Assembly: GCA_028284955.1 (NCBI GenBank)
Contig: JANQQS010000018.1
Coordinates: forward strand, 1 to 34,105
Reading direction: 5' to 3'
Source of the DNA: Myxococcota bacterium
GTDB taxonomy: Bacteria > Myxococcota_A > Polyangia > Polyangiales > Houyiibacteriaceae
DNA: 34,105 nucleotides
The notes beneath the pieces were generated by a model, which saw nothing but the letters and a program-made list of their open reading frames with translations, did no database searches and had not been told where the DNA came from. The position numbers and the translations under genes are program-made. This document shows positions 16,778 through 25,429 of this stretch, piece after piece. Numbering within the stretch: the first letter of the stretch is position 1; the number at the start of each line of letters is the position of its first letter.

Positions 16778-17887
16778 CTACCGTTTGCTGCCTCGCTTCA
16801 CGAGTCGTTGTTGTGCGGTGGTGCGTAGCGCACCCGGAATCCCGCGGCTTTTGGCTAGCGTTTTTAGATCGTTCGGACGAAGGTGGTTGAGAAGGCGCAT
16901 CGCAATGGCGAGAGGCGCTTTCGGGTTAAACACCAGCGCGCGCTTCATTTCATAGCTTCGAAGCCATTCTCTCCGATTTCCGATATAGCGAAGCACGTCT
17001 TCGCTAACTTCTTTACTATGCGCGATGGCTATGGCCTCAGGCTCTTTCATTCGGGGCGAGCTAATCGCAGCAAAGGCCACAACCCGGTTCGGGTCCCGCA
17101 CCAAGATCGTTCGCGCCGCCGCGTCGCCAACTACTGCGAAGCGGATCTTTTCGGCGATGTTCATGTCGCGGATCCGAAAGCTCAGAGGCCGGAAACGTTC
17201 TTTTACGGATTCCTCCCCGTCTTCGCTGTCGATATCGATTGCAGCTTCTGCAGCGTCGGCTTCGAGTGCTTGTGTGAACGCCGTGTCCGAAGGAAGTGGT
17301 TCGTCGGTCGGTTCTATGATGAGCTGTCCCTGAATCGCTTCTACATGGTGCTTGAACGCGGGAATACCCCGAAGCTCCACGTGGTTGCGGGCGGCCAGTT
17401 CGACCAATCGATCGGCGGTCGACATTCGGGTGTTTTTGTTCTTGTAGAGCGCTTCGATGATTTCCGGCGCCTCGAGCAATCGCTGCTGGTTTTCGGCGAT
17501 GATTTCGCAGATAGGTTCCGGCGCTCGAGCGGCGACTGAGGTGAGGGTTTCAGCGCTGATCGAAGAGTTCTGGACAATCCTCTCCAGCACGTCGATTCGA
17601 TCCCGAAATCGTCTTGAAAGCTCATCGATGACAGCAGGTGGCAACGCGCCTTCGCATGCGGGGAGCAACACCACCTCAGGCAGTCCGTTGAGCGATTCCT
17701 CGGCGGCGTCTCGTACCGTGGGTTCCGGGTCAACGCTCAGCTGACACAGAAGCAAGACCAAATCGTTTCCCTTGATGGGAACGAGGCCCTTGGCCGCCAT
17801 CATACGAGCGGGGGTCGGCGCTTTTGCCGAAGCGAATTTTTTGATCGTGGCAGGCAGTTCCTCTGCCGAGAGCGGGAGCGTGCTCAT
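16778..17887 (-). CDS. HEAT-repeat-like protein of unknown function
   Basis: A 369-aa, almost wholly helical protein without signal peptide or membrane segment. The N-terminal half has HEAT-like helix pairs (LLCQLSVDPEPTVRDAAEESLNGLP; the run of ILARD/VVAFAAISSPRM later). The middle carries an acidic stretch (ADAAEAAIDIDSEDGEE), and the C-terminus is basic. It is the first gene of the minus-strand run with the TPR protein, panB and panC, and is divergent from ftsE. Pairing of a HEAT-like and a TPR protein suggests a scaffold, but I cannot assign a function. Confidence 0.8.
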   Translation of the reverse strand: MSTLPLSAEELPATIKKFASAKAPTPARMMAAKGLVPIKGNDLVLLLCQLSVDPEPTVRDAAEESLNGLPEVVLLPACEGALPPAVIDELSRRFRDRIDVLERIVQNSSISAETLTSVAARAPEPICEIIAENQQRLLEAPEIIEALYKNKNTRMSTADRLVELAARNHVELRGIPAFKHHVEAIQGQLIIEPTDEPLPSDTAFTQALEADAAEAAIDIDSEDGEESVKERFRPLSFRIRDMNIAEKIRFAVVGDAAARTILVRDPNRVVAFAAISSPRMKEPEAIAIAHSKEVSEDVLRYIGNRREWLRSYEMKRALVFNPKAPLAIAMRLLNHLRPNDLKTLAKSRGIPGALRTTAQQRLVKRGSKR

Positions 17888-17989
17888 GCTCCGGACCGTA
17901 GCCTGAATCGATGCGGAGACCAGCGTTGTGAGGTTGATGTGATTGCCGCTTTTTTGCGTTTTTGGAGGTGCTCGCGGTAGCGATGCTCT
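17888..17989. other. Divergent region before ftsE, with T-rich stretch
   Basis: About 100 bp separate the minus-strand HEAT-like gene from ftsE. It contains an interrupted T-run (17950-17963), which on the minus strand is an A-tract that could act as a promoter UP-type element. GGAGGTG (17964-17970) precedes ATG 17983, which opens a six-codon frame (MLYDR, stop at 18000) overlapping the ftsE start out of frame. Confidence 0.35.
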
Positions 17990-18805
17990 ATGACCGGTAG
18001 CTCTCGCGATTCAGGCGTGAGGCCTTTTCCATTCTTCCGTGCGGGCGCCCAAGCCCACGCGGGTGAATCACATCGGCCGATCTTGGTGTTGGAAGATGTA
18101 TACAAGTATTTTCGTCGCGACGTGCCCACCTTGAAAGCGGTCAACTTGACCATTGAGCGCGGTGAGTTTGTTTTCGTGACGGGAGCCAGCGGAGCCGGAA
18201 AAAGCACTTTGCTGCAGCTTATTTACCGGAAACATACGGTCGACCAGGGGCGAATTTCGTTTTGTGGTCGGGACATCGCGCGGTTGTCGTCTTCGTCGAT
18301 TCCGTATCTTCGGCGAAACTTGGGGATCGTGTTTCAAGATTTTCAGATCATCGAGCACTGGTCGGTCTTCGACAACGTCGCGGTTGCCTTGGAGATTTTG
18401 GATATGCCTCAGCGCCTTGTTCGCGCCCGCGTTGCCGAAGCGCTTGAGCGGGTGGGGCTTGCGGGGCGGGGACCCGAGCGGACATCTGATCTCTCAGGCG
18501 GGGAGCAGCAGCGTGTCGCCGTGGCGCGCGCTATCGTCACCGAGCCGGCGCTCATTTTGGCGGATGAGCCAACCGGGAACCTGGACCCGCATCTCGCAAT
18601 CGACATCCTCACGCTGTTCGAAGAGATCAATGCGAGCGGTTCTACGGTGCTATTTGCGACGCACGACCATTCGCTTATCGCCAAGCGCGACCATCGAATT
18701 ATTTCGCTCGATGACGGTCGCGTCGTCGAGTCAAGGACAGGGCTCGGCGGATGGCACGCCGCCGCTCAAGCGGCGATGGCAGCGCGCGCAGCGATAGGAG
18801 CCTAG
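17990..18805 (+). CDS. ftsE: Cell division ATP-binding protein FtsE
   Basis: A 271-aa ABC ATPase that powers FtsX to control septal peptidoglycan hydrolysis. Walker A GASGAGKS, Q-loop VFQDFQ, signature LSGGEQQR, Walker B LILADEPTGNLD and the ATHD H-loop are intact. It is longer than typical FtsE (about 220-230 aa), with an N-terminal extension of about 30 residues before ILVLEDVYKYF and an alanine-rich C-terminal tail. The true start could therefore be an internal GTG/TTG near 18085. Its stop codon directly abuts the ftsX ATG (TAGATG). Confidence 0.93.
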   Translation: MTGSSRDSGVRPFPFFRAGAQAHAGESHRPILVLEDVYKYFRRDVPTLKAVNLTIERGEFVFVTGASGAGKSTLLQLIYRKHTVDQGRISFCGRDIARLSSSSIPYLRRNLGIVFQDFQIIEHWSVFDNVAVALEILDMPQRLVRARVAEALERVGLAGRGPERTSDLSGGEQQRVAVARAIVTEPALILADEPTGNLDPHLAIDILTLFEEINASGSTVLFATHDHSLIAKRDHRIISLDDGRVVESRTGLGGWHAAAQAAMAARAAIGA

Positions 18806-19687
18806 ATGAACCTGCAATCCACCATACGTCGAGCGAAGCGCGGCTTTCGAGAGGAGTTTCGGCTCTACATGGTCGCCGTGTTCAGCTTGACGGTGGCGTT
18901 TCTTTGCTTGGGTGGGTCGATGCTCGCAGTGGCGAACCTCAACGCAATCGGAGAGCGTTTTGGGGATACAGGCCGCGTTACGGTGTACCTCAAAGACGAT
19001 GCGGCAGGAGAGGATATCTCAAGGCTCGGGGCTGTGCTCGAAGGTCTTCCGGAAGTCGCCAGCGTGGAGTATTGGAAACCTGCCGAGGCGCGCGCTCACT
19101 TTCTCGAAGAGACAGATCTTGCTTCCGAGCTTTCGTCCATTCCCAAAGACGCGTTTCCGGCTTCTCTGGAGGTCACGCTTCGGTCCGGGCGCAATGCTCC
19201 GCGGACCTCGCATATGGTGCAGCGCATTCGAGAGTTTCGCGCGGTTCAAGATGTCGAGCGATACGACGGGTTCTATCGTCGCGTGGATTCGCTGGTTGCT
19301 GCGGGCCGCGGGATCGCGCTTGCGGTTTGCCTGCTGGTGGGCATTGGGGTGCTCGCGGTGATTGGCAATACGATCCGTCTCGCGGTCGCGCGTCGCCGTC
19401 GTGAAATCGAAGTCATGAAACTTTGTGGCGCGACGGACCGCTTCGTGCGCGATCCCTTTGTCCTCGAAGGAGTGTTTCAGGGAGTTGCCTCTTCTTTGGT
19501 TGCGGTGGCCATTCTGGCGCTGGTGTTTGTGTTGCTTCGCGAACAGGTTGATTCGGCTCTCTCGGTGTTGCTCGGTGGTAAGTCTGTCTTCTTGCATCCC
19601 CTATCGTGTTTGGCGTTGCTGGGGCTTGGTGCGTTCACTGGCGCGATCGGAAGCGCGCTATCTGTTCGACGATATTTGGCGGTATGA
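18806..19687 (+). CDS. ftsX: Cell division protein FtsX (permease-like)
   Basis: A 293-aa FtsX. It has a cytoplasmic N-terminus, a first membrane helix (about 22-44), a periplasmic domain of about 120 residues, then helices near 167-189, 224-246 and 265-287. The LAVARRRREIEVMKLCGAT segment between helices 2 and 3 is the hallmark coupling region of FtsX/MacB-type permeases. It transmits the ATPase cycle of FtsE to a periplasmic hydrolase or activator, likely the next gene, whose ATG overlaps this stop codon (ATGA at 19684-19687). Confidence 0.93.
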   Translation: MNLQSTIRRAKRGFREEFRLYMVAVFSLTVAFLCLGGSMLAVANLNAIGERFGDTGRVTVYLKDDAAGEDISRLGAVLEGLPEVASVEYWKPAEARAHFLEETDLASELSSIPKDAFPASLEVTLRSGRNAPRTSHMVQRIREFRAVQDVERYDGFYRRVDSLVAAGRGIALAVCLLVGIGVLAVIGNTIRLAVARRRREIEVMKLCGATDRFVRDPFVLEGVFQGVASSLVAVAILALVFVLLREQVDSALSVLLGGKSVFLHPLSCLALLGLGAFTGAIGSALSVRRYLAV

Positions 19688-20592
19688 CGAATCGCTGGTT
19701 CCATGTCTGCGCGTTCGCTATTTCTGCGATATCGGTCGCACGTGCGCAGCCGGTCCTGCCAGCGACATTGTCGTCCCGCGGACAACCGGAAATGCACGAG
19801 GAGCTCGACGCTCGAACGCCGACCAGGGCCGGTCGAATCGTCGGCGACGAGACTGGCGATGTGCCCAAGTCACGAGCCTCCAAATCGAGAGCTCCCAAAA
19901 CGAGAGCTCCCAAAACGAGAGCTGAGGCTGAGCTGCGTGCGTTGCAAAAAGAAGAGCTGCAAACGAAGCGTCGTGCAAAACGACGTGTGCGCGCTCTCTA
20001 TCGACTAAGTCGGTTGCGCATGCTTTCGGCCTCTGGAGGTGTTCACACAACACTTGGCCATCTGGCTCGTCTCAATCGCTTGGAACGAGTCGTCGTGAGC
20101 GACGTCCGAATGCTGCACGCGCTGCGCAAACGGATTTCGGCACAACAGGTCGAGGTTCGTCGCCTGGCCCGTGATTCCGGATCCGCAGGCGAGGGGGAGA
20201 CTCAGGTGAGCGCGTACGTTGGTGGGCAGCCGTTTTCCTCGCAGCGCGGCGATCTGCGTTTGCCGTTAAGCGGCCCGCGCAGCGTTCGCGCGGCGCAGCA
20301 ACACGGCGATCCGGGTCTCGCGCTTGTGCCGGATATTTCCCGCCCAGTGGTGAGCGCGGTTGCGCATGGTCGCGTGGCGTTCGTCGGTTCTCAAGCTCCG
20401 TTTGGCCGGTTGGTGATCGTCGACCACGGAGAGTCTTTTTTTACGGTATACGCGGGTCTTTCGGAAATCGACACGGCGGTTGGAGAATTCGTGAGTCGCG
20501 GGGCAGCACTTGGGGCTGCGCGCGAGGAGATGTTTTTTCAGGTGCGCCGAGGGACACGAGGGCTCGATGCAGCGAGCTGGCTCGATCTATGA
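19684..20592 (+). CDS. EnvC-like degenerate LytM (M23) protein, putative amidase activator
   Basis: A 302-aa exported protein: signal peptide ending near ARA-QP (about 1-22), a basic repeat region (61-80), a helical stretch of about 80-160 likely to be coiled coil, and a C-terminal LytM/M23 fold (about 210-302; PVVSAVAHGRVAFVG, LVIVDHGESFFTVYAGL, MFFQVRRG). The M23 zinc-binding motifs are lost: GDPGLAL replaces HxGxD, and MFFQ replaces LHFE. EnvC of E. coli is likewise non-catalytic and activates amidases under FtsEX control. The ATGA overlap with ftsX supports the same role here. No amidase gene is in this window. Confidence 0.8.
   Translation: MTNRWFHVCAFAISAISVARAQPVLPATLSSRGQPEMHEELDARTPTRAGRIVGDETGDVPKSRASKSRAPKTRAPKTRAEAELRALQKEELQTKRRAKRRVRALYRLSRLRMLSASGGVHTTLGHLARLNRLERVVVSDVRMLHALRKRISAQQVEVRRLARDSGSAGEGETQVSAYVGGQPFSSQRGDLRLPLSGPRSVRAAQQHGDPGLALVPDISRPVVSAVAHGRVAFVGSQAPFGRLVIVDHGESFFTVYAGLSEIDTAVGEFVSRGAALGAAREEMFFQVRRGTRGLDAASWLDL
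19864..19923 (+). repeat. 15-bp tandem repeat encoding (P/S)K(S/T)RA, four units
   Basis: Four in-frame 15-bp units in the EnvC-like gene encode PKSRA, SKSRA, PKTRA and PKTRA; the last two are identical in DNA. This gives a basic, probably flexible segment between the signal peptide and the helical region. Confidence 0.9.
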
Positions 20593-20852
20593 CGCGATGA
20601 CGTGCCGACGCGAGGGTGAATCATTGTCTCGGGGAAATAGCGGTTCGGAGGAGACCACGGCCTTGTGACTGTGCATTCATTCATTGTCCGGAAAATCCAT
20701 GATTTGTATTTTTTCGGCTTTCAGCGTGGCTGGACACTCTCTGGATGAAGCGATCTTCGCGGTTCTAAAGTCGTCGTCGTCGCTTCGACTTGAGGCGCTT
20801 TGCGCGCTATCCCCTGGCTAGTAGTCACAGAGCCAATTGCGTTGTGAGAGCC
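20593..20852. other. Intergenic region, nothing clear
   Basis: About 260 bp between the EnvC-like gene and the next plus-strand gene. There is an AT-richer patch (20670-20715) and the short repeat ATTCATTCATTG. I see no hairpin with T-tract, no tRNA-like fold and no confident promoter. Confidence 0.4.
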
Positions 20853-22298
20853 ATGACCACGACAGCCATGAGAACCTGTTTGGGAGCGCAGCGGCCCAGC
20901 TCACTCGTGCGCGTTTGGTTGGTGCTGGCGTTGTTTTTCTGCGCGTGCTCGGCCTCCGGCGAGTCTGGCGACGATGCGATGAACAAACTCCTCGGCGAGG
21001 AAGTTGGCTATACCCTTTGTCCGGCCGAAGTAGTTCTTGCGACGCACCCGAACTGGATGGCGATGGCAGGCAGAGTGAGACAAGGGCACTCGGGGGTCCC
21101 GTTCACCTTTGTCCCGAATTTTCGACAAATCCAACCTCGCACGACTCGCCTGGTCTTCACCGGGCCGTCGACCTTCGTTCCCGTGATCAAAGAGCTTCGC
21201 CTCGAACAAGGGGGCGCGTCAGGGCCAAACAGGTACAACGCGAGCTTCAAGTTTGTGAGCCCAGGAACGGCGGGGCAGGCGGCGGATTTCTTTGAGCCTG
21301 GTGGCACGTGTACGGATACCGTGCCCGGCAGATCGCTGACTGCGCTCGTGCCACCACCTCCAGAAGACGCAACGATTCTACGAAACGCGGTGTTGGTGTG
21401 CCAGAGACCTTCCGGAGAAGGAGGAGTCCAACATTATCTCAGCAATCAGGCGACGGGGGCGCCAGTCGTCTGGCGGGAAGGCATGATTCGGTCTTCGGAC
21501 CTGCTGGCCACGAAGGTTCTTTCTCGAAACAACTTGATTCACGATGTCATTGATGACGTTGGGAGCTGGCGATACTGTGTTCCAGTCACCTACGATAAAG
21601 AGTTTCAGACTATGCCGTGGGGAGAGACGTCCACACCAACGTTCGAAGACGTCATTCAAGCGCAAGTGAGGGAGTGGAACCAGGCAGTGAAGGAGGCGGG
21701 TGTCGCCTTCCGTTACTGTATTCCTGAAGTGGATGCGTACCAACCGGCGTCATATCGACAGGTCGCGGGGTCGGCTCTTTGGTGTGGGAGCGCCGACAGC
21801 TCGCCAAAATTCGGTGTCCATTTCGCGCGCAACGCGGATCCGTGCTGCCCATATGATTTTTGCGTCAACGATATCGGAGTTGATCACACCGGCAGGCTCG
21901 TTTTTCCTCCGCATGTGCTGCCGACGGGGCTCTCGCCAACGCAAAAGGCTAGCTTGACCACGCGGGCTGTGATCGACTGGATCTCCATGCAGCGGGTGAT
22001 CGTCCGATTCCCGTCTGCGAAAACCACGCGGCCGCAGCCAAATGACATCCTGACGGCCCTAACTCGATCCGCCGGGGTGCTGCCCGGACCGGCCGGGGAG
22101 CTCAGTTTGGAGAGCGAGACAGTGCGCCAGCGGTTGGTGACGTTGTATCCCGAGGCAGGGCGAGATCCGAACGACTACGGCCCTCAGCCGTATTGTGAGG
22201 AACGCTACTTGGACGGACGCCGCGCCTGGTACCAAAAGCCGGTGTCGTACCAAAACACAGCGTCCTCGCATCAAGTTGCATCTCGGGACGTCTTGTAA
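20853..22298 (+). CDS. Cysteine-containing lipoprotein/secreted protein, unknown family
   Basis: About 481 aa. An N-terminal signal (LVRVWLVLALFFCAC) is followed by SASGESGDDA, so it is probably a lipoprotein anchored at the second cysteine, although the lipobox FCAC is unusual. Many cysteines in the mature part (for example DPCCPYDFC, ALWCGS) suggest disulfides and an envelope or extracellular location. I recognise no catalytic domain. The start is uncertain: ATG 20853 or 20868 both give a sensible signal peptide, while the frame is open to 20790. It faces the cytochrome c gene, 14 bp apart. Confidence 0.75.
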   Translation: MTTTAMRTCLGAQRPSSLVRVWLVLALFFCACSASGESGDDAMNKLLGEEVGYTLCPAEVVLATHPNWMAMAGRVRQGHSGVPFTFVPNFRQIQPRTTRLVFTGPSTFVPVIKELRLEQGGASGPNRYNASFKFVSPGTAGQAADFFEPGGTCTDTVPGRSLTALVPPPPEDATILRNAVLVCQRPSGEGGVQHYLSNQATGAPVVWREGMIRSSDLLATKVLSRNNLIHDVIDDVGSWRYCVPVTYDKEFQTMPWGETSTPTFEDVIQAQVREWNQAVKEAGVAFRYCIPEVDAYQPASYRQVAGSALWCGSADSSPKFGVHFARNADPCCPYDFCVNDIGVDHTGRLVFPPHVLPTGLSPTQKASLTTRAVIDWISMQRVIVRFPSAKTTRPQPNDILTALTRSAGVLPGPAGELSLESETVRQRLVTLYPEAGRDPNDYGPQPYCEERYLDGRRAWYQKPVSYQNTASSHQVASRDVL

Positions 22299-22312
22299 TC
22301 AGTTCGCGGCAA

Positions 22313-22711
22313 TCAGTTCGCGACCGCGCCCAGCGTCTGCAAATACGCGAGAAGGGCTTCGAGCGCCTCGGCGCTGATCCGGGTTTCATCGAACCCCGGC
22401 ATGTTGTCTTCTCCCTCACGGATCTGCTTGCGCGTTTGCGCTGGCGACCACGCGAGATTCTTGATCGCGGGGCCAGATCCTTCGTCTCCCCCGGGATGGC
22501 ACCCGGCGCAGTAGGTCTCGTATTGTTGCTGTCCTAGGGCGACGTCGGTGGACGAAATCGGTCCGTCGTACGAGGCGGCGATTTGTTCACCTCCCGAAGA
22601 TTCGTCGGTAGTCGCGGTCGCGGGTTTCTCTCCGCCGCAACCGCCGAGGGCAACGCCGAGGAGAGCGACACACGCCGCAATCGAGCACTCTGCTTTCTTG
22701 GGTACCGTCAA
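22313..22711 (-). CDS. Small cytochrome c lipoprotein
   Basis: A 132-aa single-heme class I cytochrome c: CAGCH (68-72) binds heme and M104 in NMPGF is the likely sixth ligand. The N-terminus has a lipobox (VALGGC, C25) and then a Thr/Ser/Glu-rich linker, so it is probably tethered to a membrane in the periplasm. I chose the TTG at 22711 because GGAGG lies 7 nt before it and the signal peptide begins there; the frame continues upstream to 22831 but reads like non-coding sequence. It probably moves electrons between respiratory complexes; no oxidase or dehydrogenase is nearby. Confidence 0.88.
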   Translation of the reverse strand: MTVPKKAECSIAACVALLGVALGGCGGEKPATATTDESSGGEQIAASYDGPISSTDVALGQQQYETYCAGCHPGGDEGSGPAIKNLAWSPAQTRKQIREGEDNMPGFDETRISAEALEALLAYLQTLGAVAN

Positions 22712-22853
22712 GTTGTTTCCTCCGTCAGAGATATTGGCCGCAGGGTACTCGTCCGCGAGTCCATTTGCACGCATCTGAAGCGGAGAACTGACCGTGTTTC
22801 GCTTCCGCGCGCGGAGACGCGTTGGGCCCACACTTCTGTGCTAGGACCGTCCC
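22712..22853. other. Divergent region between cytochrome c gene and leuS
   Basis: 142 bp holding the 5' signals of both genes. I see no T-box-like leader or long attenuator hairpin before leuS, so no sequence evidence for leucine-tRNA-responsive control. Confidence 0.35.
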
Positions 22854-25421
22854 ATGGAGCGCTACGATCACCGAACTATCGAGGCCAAGTGGCAGGCGTA
22901 TTGGGAGCAGTCGGGGACGTTTCGGACGCCAACCGACGACCATCCCGGGCCGCACTCCTACGTTCTCGATATGTTTCCCTATCCGTCAGGGTCTGGACTG
23001 CACGTAGGCCATCCCGAGGGATATACCGCGACCGATATCATCTGCCGGTACCGCCGGGCTCGCGGCCACGCAGTGCTGCACCCCATGGGATGGGACGCAT
23101 TTGGTTTGCCGGCTGAACAGCACGCGATTCAAACCGGAACCCATCCGCGGCAGACCACCGAGAAAAACGTCGCGAACTTCCGGCGCCAACTCAAGATGCT
23201 GGGGTTTAGCTACGATTGGGAGCGAGAGATCGACACCACGGATCCAGCGTACGTGAAATGGACGCAGTGGATATTCTTGGTGCTCTTTCGGCGCGGGCTA
23301 GCGTATCAGAGCGAAGTGGCGGTCAACTGGTGTCCGGCGCTCGGCACGGTGCTGGCGAACGAGGAAGTGGTAGGTGGGGTGAGCGAGCGGGGAGGGCACC
23401 CCGTGGATCGTGTGCCGATTCGTCAATGGGTGCTTCGCATTACCGCGCACGCAGAACGCTTGTTGGCCGGGCTGCAGGACGTCGACTGGCCAAGCAGTAC
23501 GCGGACCATGCAACAAGAATGGATCGGTCGTTCGGAGGGAGCCTTGGTCCGGTTCGCGGTGAACGCCCCGAGCGACCAACGGTTCATCGAGGTGTATACG
23601 ACCCGGCCCGACACCCTCTTCGGAGCGACGTTTCTGGTGCTCGCCCCGGAGCATCCGTTGGTGGCCGAAGTGACGTCGGATGCGCAGCGCCCCGCGGTGG
23701 ACGCATACGTCGAACGCGCGCGCTCGCGAAGCGAGCTTACGAGGCAGTCCGACAAAGAAAAGACGGGGGTATGGACCGGTGGGTACGCGGTGAATCCCGT
23801 GAACGGGGAGAACGTTCCGATCTGGATCGCGGACTATGTATTGATGGGATATGGAACTGGGGCGATCATGGCCGTCCCGGGCCACGATGAGCGCGACTTC
23901 GAGTTCGCCAAGCGGTTCGATATCCCGATCGTGCAGGTGGTGAGCGAAGACGGGCAGGTTCCCGAGCGTCCGCTCGATGCCGCGCTCGCCAAGCCGGGGC
24001 GAGCTATCCACTCGGGTCCCTACGACGGCCTGGAAACCGCGGTGGTCAAACAAAAGATTGTCGAGGATCTCGAGCAGGCGGGAACCGCGACGCGTCGCGT
24101 CCAGTACAAGTTGCGCGACTGGGTGTTTTCGCGGCAGCGCTACTGGGGAGAGCCGATTCCGATCTACTTCCCCGTGGAGACCGAAGGTGACCCGCGTCAA
24201 GGGGACCCTCACACCATACGTTACGACCAGCCCAGAGCACTCGACGAGAGCGAACTCCCGCTCCTTCTTCCCGAGCTAGACGATTACAAGCCAGGGGCAG
24301 ACCCGGCGGGGGTGCTGGCGCGGGCCGTCGATTGGCGTTTCTTTGAGCGCGATGGGCAATGGTTTGCTCGCGAGACCAATACGATGCCTCAGTGGGCGGG
24401 GTCATGCTGGTACTATCTGCGGTTTCTTGATCCGGCGAACGAGCGCGAACCCTGGACCGCGACATCTGCGGATCGATGGCTGCCGGTGGACCTCTATGTG
24501 GGAGGCGCCGAGCACGCGGTGCTTCATCTCCTCTACGCACGTTTTTGGCATCAGGTGCTCTACGACGAAGGGTTGGTTCGTGTCGCAGAGCCTTTTTACA
24601 AGCTCGTACACCAGGGCATGATTTTGGGCGAGATCGAATACCAACGTGCGGACGGGACGTGCGTCGATGCGGCTTCGGTCGAAAAGAACGCGGCGGGCAA
24701 GTTCGTGGAGCGCGGCGTGCCCGATGGCGAGTTGACCGCGAAGGCCTACAAGATGAGCAAATCGAGGGGGAACGTCGTGAACCCGGACGATATCGTGGAG
24801 CAGTTCGGTGCCGATTCGATGCGGGTATACGAGATGTTTATGGGGCCGCTCGAGGCAACCAAGCCGTGGAATACGGAAAGCATCGGAGGCGTACGCCGGT
24901 TTCTCGATCGCGCATATTCGCTCTCGCGAATGGCGGATGCGAAAGTAGCTTCGGATGATACGCTCGATCGCGCGGTTCATCGCGCGGTGAAAAAGGTCAC
25001 GGAGGATATCGAGACGATGCGGTTCAATACCGCGATCAGCGCGCTGATGGTGCTGAGCAACGAGCTTCATCGGCGAGCGTCGGTTCCAAAGCGCGCGGTG
25101 GAGACATTGACCCAACTGCTGCACCCGTTTGCGCCCCATCTGGCCGAAGAGATGTGGGAGCAAATCGGAAACCCGGCCAGCGTTCAAGACGCAGCGTGGC
25201 CAGCGTTCGACCCGGCGCTCTGCGAGGATGATGAAGTGGAGATACCGGTTCAGATCAATGGAAAGAAACGCGGCGTAGTCAAGTTGTCCAAAGACAGCAG
25301 CGAAGATCAAGCGCTGGTGGCGGCACGAGCGATCGATAAAGTGCAAGAGCAGCTTGAGGCAGGAACGTTGCGCAAGACCATCTGGGTTCCCGGCCGCATT
25401 CTCAACCTTATTGTCAAATGA
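22854..25421 (+). CDS. leuS: Leucyl-tRNA synthetase
   Basis: An 855-aa class I synthetase of the bacterial type, charging tRNA-Leu. The HIGH motif is HVGH (50-53) in PYPSGSGLHVGHPEGY, KMSKS is at 633-637 (KMSKSRGNVV), and between them lies the CP1 editing domain with the Thr-rich TTRPDTLFGAT segment and the D-containing VPGHDERD region that hydrolyses mischarged tRNA. The C-terminal anticodon-binding and Leu-specific domains are complete, ending in GRILNLIVK. Length is typical. Its 3' end is 8 bp from the convergent glycosidase gene. Confidence 0.98.
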   Translation: MERYDHRTIEAKWQAYWEQSGTFRTPTDDHPGPHSYVLDMFPYPSGSGLHVGHPEGYTATDIICRYRRARGHAVLHPMGWDAFGLPAEQHAIQTGTHPRQTTEKNVANFRRQLKMLGFSYDWEREIDTTDPAYVKWTQWIFLVLFRRGLAYQSEVAVNWCPALGTVLANEEVVGGVSERGGHPVDRVPIRQWVLRITAHAERLLAGLQDVDWPSSTRTMQQEWIGRSEGALVRFAVNAPSDQRFIEVYTTRPDTLFGATFLVLAPEHPLVAEVTSDAQRPAVDAYVERARSRSELTRQSDKEKTGVWTGGYAVNPVNGENVPIWIADYVLMGYGTGAIMAVPGHDERDFEFAKRFDIPIVQVVSEDGQVPERPLDAALAKPGRAIHSGPYDGLETAVVKQKIVEDLEQAGTATRRVQYKLRDWVFSRQRYWGEPIPIYFPVETEGDPRQGDPHTIRYDQPRALDESELPLLLPELDDYKPGADPAGVLARAVDWRFFERDGQWFARETNTMPQWAGSCWYYLRFLDPANEREPWTATSADRWLPVDLYVGGAEHAVLHLLYARFWHQVLYDEGLVRVAEPFYKLVHQGMILGEIEYQRADGTCVDAASVEKNAAGKFVERGVPDGELTAKAYKMSKSRGNVVNPDDIVEQFGADSMRVYEMFMGPLEATKPWNTESIGGVRRFLDRAYSLSRMADAKVASDDTLDRAVHRAVKKVTEDIETMRFNTAISALMVLSNELHRRASVPKRAVETLTQLLHPFAPHLAEEMWEQIGNPASVQDAAWPAFDPALCEDDEVEIPVQINGKKRGVVKLSKDSSEDQALVAARAIDKVQEQLEAGTLRKTIWVPGRILNLIVK

Positions 25422-25429
25422 TCACTGCT

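Noticed and set aside
20593-20852. Possible tRNA or small RNA in the gap after the EnvC-like gene
   Set aside because: I could not find an acceptor stem, T-loop or a stable terminated hairpin; no positive evidence.
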